Part shown: in pieces, positions 5,463-6,260 of the stretch
Numbering within the stretch: position 1 is the stretch's first letter
Layout: every line of letters starts with the position of its first letter
Source: an uncultured Opitutia bacterium
GTDB lineage: Bacteria; Verrucomicrobiota; Verrucomicrobiia; Opitutales; UBA953
Length of the DNA stretch: 6,260 bases
Reading direction: 5' to 3'
Assembly: GCA_903879465.1 (NCBI GenBank)
Contig: CAIRLQ010000258.1
Coordinates: 1-6,260 of the forward strand
Translations under genes and position numbers: made by a program
Notes under the pieces: generated by a model
What the model saw: only the letters and a program-made list of their open reading frames with translations
Told to the model about the DNA's origin: nothing
Databases searched by the model: none

Positions 5463-6260
5463 GTGAGCACCGAACGTAAAGCCCGCCGGGTAGTCGTCAC
5501 AGGCATCGGTTGCCTGACGGCCCTTGGTCACGATGTCACGAGTTTCTGGGATGCCCTCGTCAAAGGTCGTTCCGGTATCTCGCGTGTCACTCGCTTCGAC
5601 CCCACGGACTTCCCGTCGAAGGTCGGTGCCGAGGTCAGGGATTTTGATCCATCCAAATTCATGGACGGCAAGGAGGCCAAGCGTAACGACCGTTATACCC
5701 AGTACGCTGTCGCCGCCTCCCGTCTCGCTATCCAGGACGCGAATGTCGATGTCACTAAAATCGATTCCGAACGATTCGGCGTAATCATTGGTTCGGGCAT
5801 CGGTGGCATGGAGACCATTGAGAATCAGGCTCGGGTGCTTATCGAGCGTGGCCCGTCACGAGTCTCTCCCTTCACGATTCCTTCGCTGATTGCCAATATC
5901 GCCGCGGGCGTCGTGGCCATCGAGTTCCAGGCGAAGTCGGTCAACTTTGGTGTCGTCTCGGCCTGCGCTTCGGGTTCTCACGCCTTGGGTGAAGCCCTCC
6001 GCCACATCCGTGACGGCCACGCCGATATCATGCTTTCCGGTGGCTCCGAGGCCGCCATTACCCGCTTGGGCTACGCCGGCTTCTGTAACATGAAGGCGAT
6101 GTCGACGGACTTTAATGACACGCCGGAGAAGGCCTCTCGCCCGTTCGACAAGTTGCGCGATGGTTTCGTGATGGGCGAAGGTTCGGGCGTGTTGGTCATC
6201 GAATCCCTCGAGCATGCCCAGGCCCGCGGTGCCCGCATCTATTGCGAACTGGCCGGCTAC
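5463..6260 (+). CDS. fabF: 3-oxoacyl-[acyl-carrier-protein] synthase II FabF (partial, 3' end outside window)
   Basis: Elongating condensing enzyme of type II fatty-acid synthesis: joins malonyl-ACP to acyl-ACP with loss of CO2. The 266 visible residues are about two thirds of the usual 410-420. They include the N-terminal RRVVVTGIGCLTALG (8-22), the IIGSGIGG segment (108-115), the nucleophile Cys168 in SACASGSHALGEALR (166-180), LSGGSEAAIT (191-200) and RPFDKLRDGFVMGEGSG (226-242). The two catalytic histidines expected further on lie outside the window. The start is GTG at 5463: an in-frame stop at 5424-5426 and the lack of any other start codon after it leave this as the only upstream choice, and VSTERKARRVVVTG fits FabF N-termini. 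No Shine-Dalgarno is present; CCC precedes the start. It follows acpP by 32 bp, probably in one transcript. Confidence 0.95.
   Translation, partial: MSTERKARRVVVTGIGCLTALGHDVTSFWDALVKGRSGISRVTRFDPTDFPSKVGAEVRDFDPSKFMDGKEAKRNDRYTQYAVAASRLAIQDANVDVTKIDSERFGVIIGSGIGGMETIENQARVLIERGPSRVSPFTIPSLIANIAAGVVAIEFQAKSVNFGVVSACASGSHALGEALRHIRDGHADIMLSGGSEAAITRLGYAGFCNMKAMSTDFNDTPEKASRPFDKLRDGFVMGEGSGVLVIESLEHAQARGARIYCELAGY

Noticed and set aside
5856..6215. 119-codon open frame on the - strand inside fabF
   Set aside because: It is an antisense shadow of fabF, whose + strand frame has all expected motifs and runs unbroken to the window end.

Overview
The window is ordinary bacterial chromosomal DNA with every gene on the + strand. 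It encodes, in order: an RsuA/RluB-family rRNA pseudouridine synthase; three tandem secreted proteins with a glycoside hydrolase family 16 (GH16)-like fold; a CysJ-type NADPH/FAD reductase without its flavodoxin domain; and a fatty-acid synthesis block fabG-acpP-fabF, with fabF cut by the window end. The organism cannot be named from this sequence. Moderate-to-high GC, start codons mostly without Shine-Dalgarno sequences, a family of small secreted GH16-like proteins and a stand-alone CysJ C-terminal half would fit a Verrucomicrobiota/PVC-type bacterium. That is a low-confidence inference.

Layout. Positions 1-53 are a leader with an inverted repeat. Positions 54-758 hold the pseudouridine synthase. 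The gap 759-824 holds two short dyads. Positions 825-2950 hold the three GH16-like paralogues A, B and C: A and B are 51 bp apart with a T6 tract between them, and B and C overlap by 4 bp (ATGA), so the three are probably co-transcribed. Positions 3011-4159 hold the CysJ-like reductase. After a 78-bp gap comes fabG (4238-4981), then a 206-bp gap rich in dyad symmetry, acpP (5188-5430), a 32-bp spacer folded into a hairpin, and fabF from 5463 to the window end.

How the genes fit together. FabG (3-oxoacyl-ACP reductase), AcpP (acyl carrier) and FabF (elongating condensing enzyme) form the core of type II fatty-acid elongation. The CysJ-like protein would pass NADPH electrons to a partner that is not encoded here. 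The three GH16-like proteins carry export signals and probably act outside the cytoplasm, but all have lost the first catalytic glutamate of the GH16 E-x-D-x-x-E motif. They are better seen as carbohydrate-binding or re-purposed proteins than as standard endoglycanases.

The points most worth a second look are the degenerate GH16 trio with its own conserved His and Asp, the two inverted repeats upstream of acpP (one with 12-nt arms enclosing a six-codon mini-ORF), the hairpin directly before the fabF GTG start, and the habit of placing CCC instead of a Shine-Dalgarno before the start codon. No RNA genes, insertion sequences or CRISPR arrays were seen.
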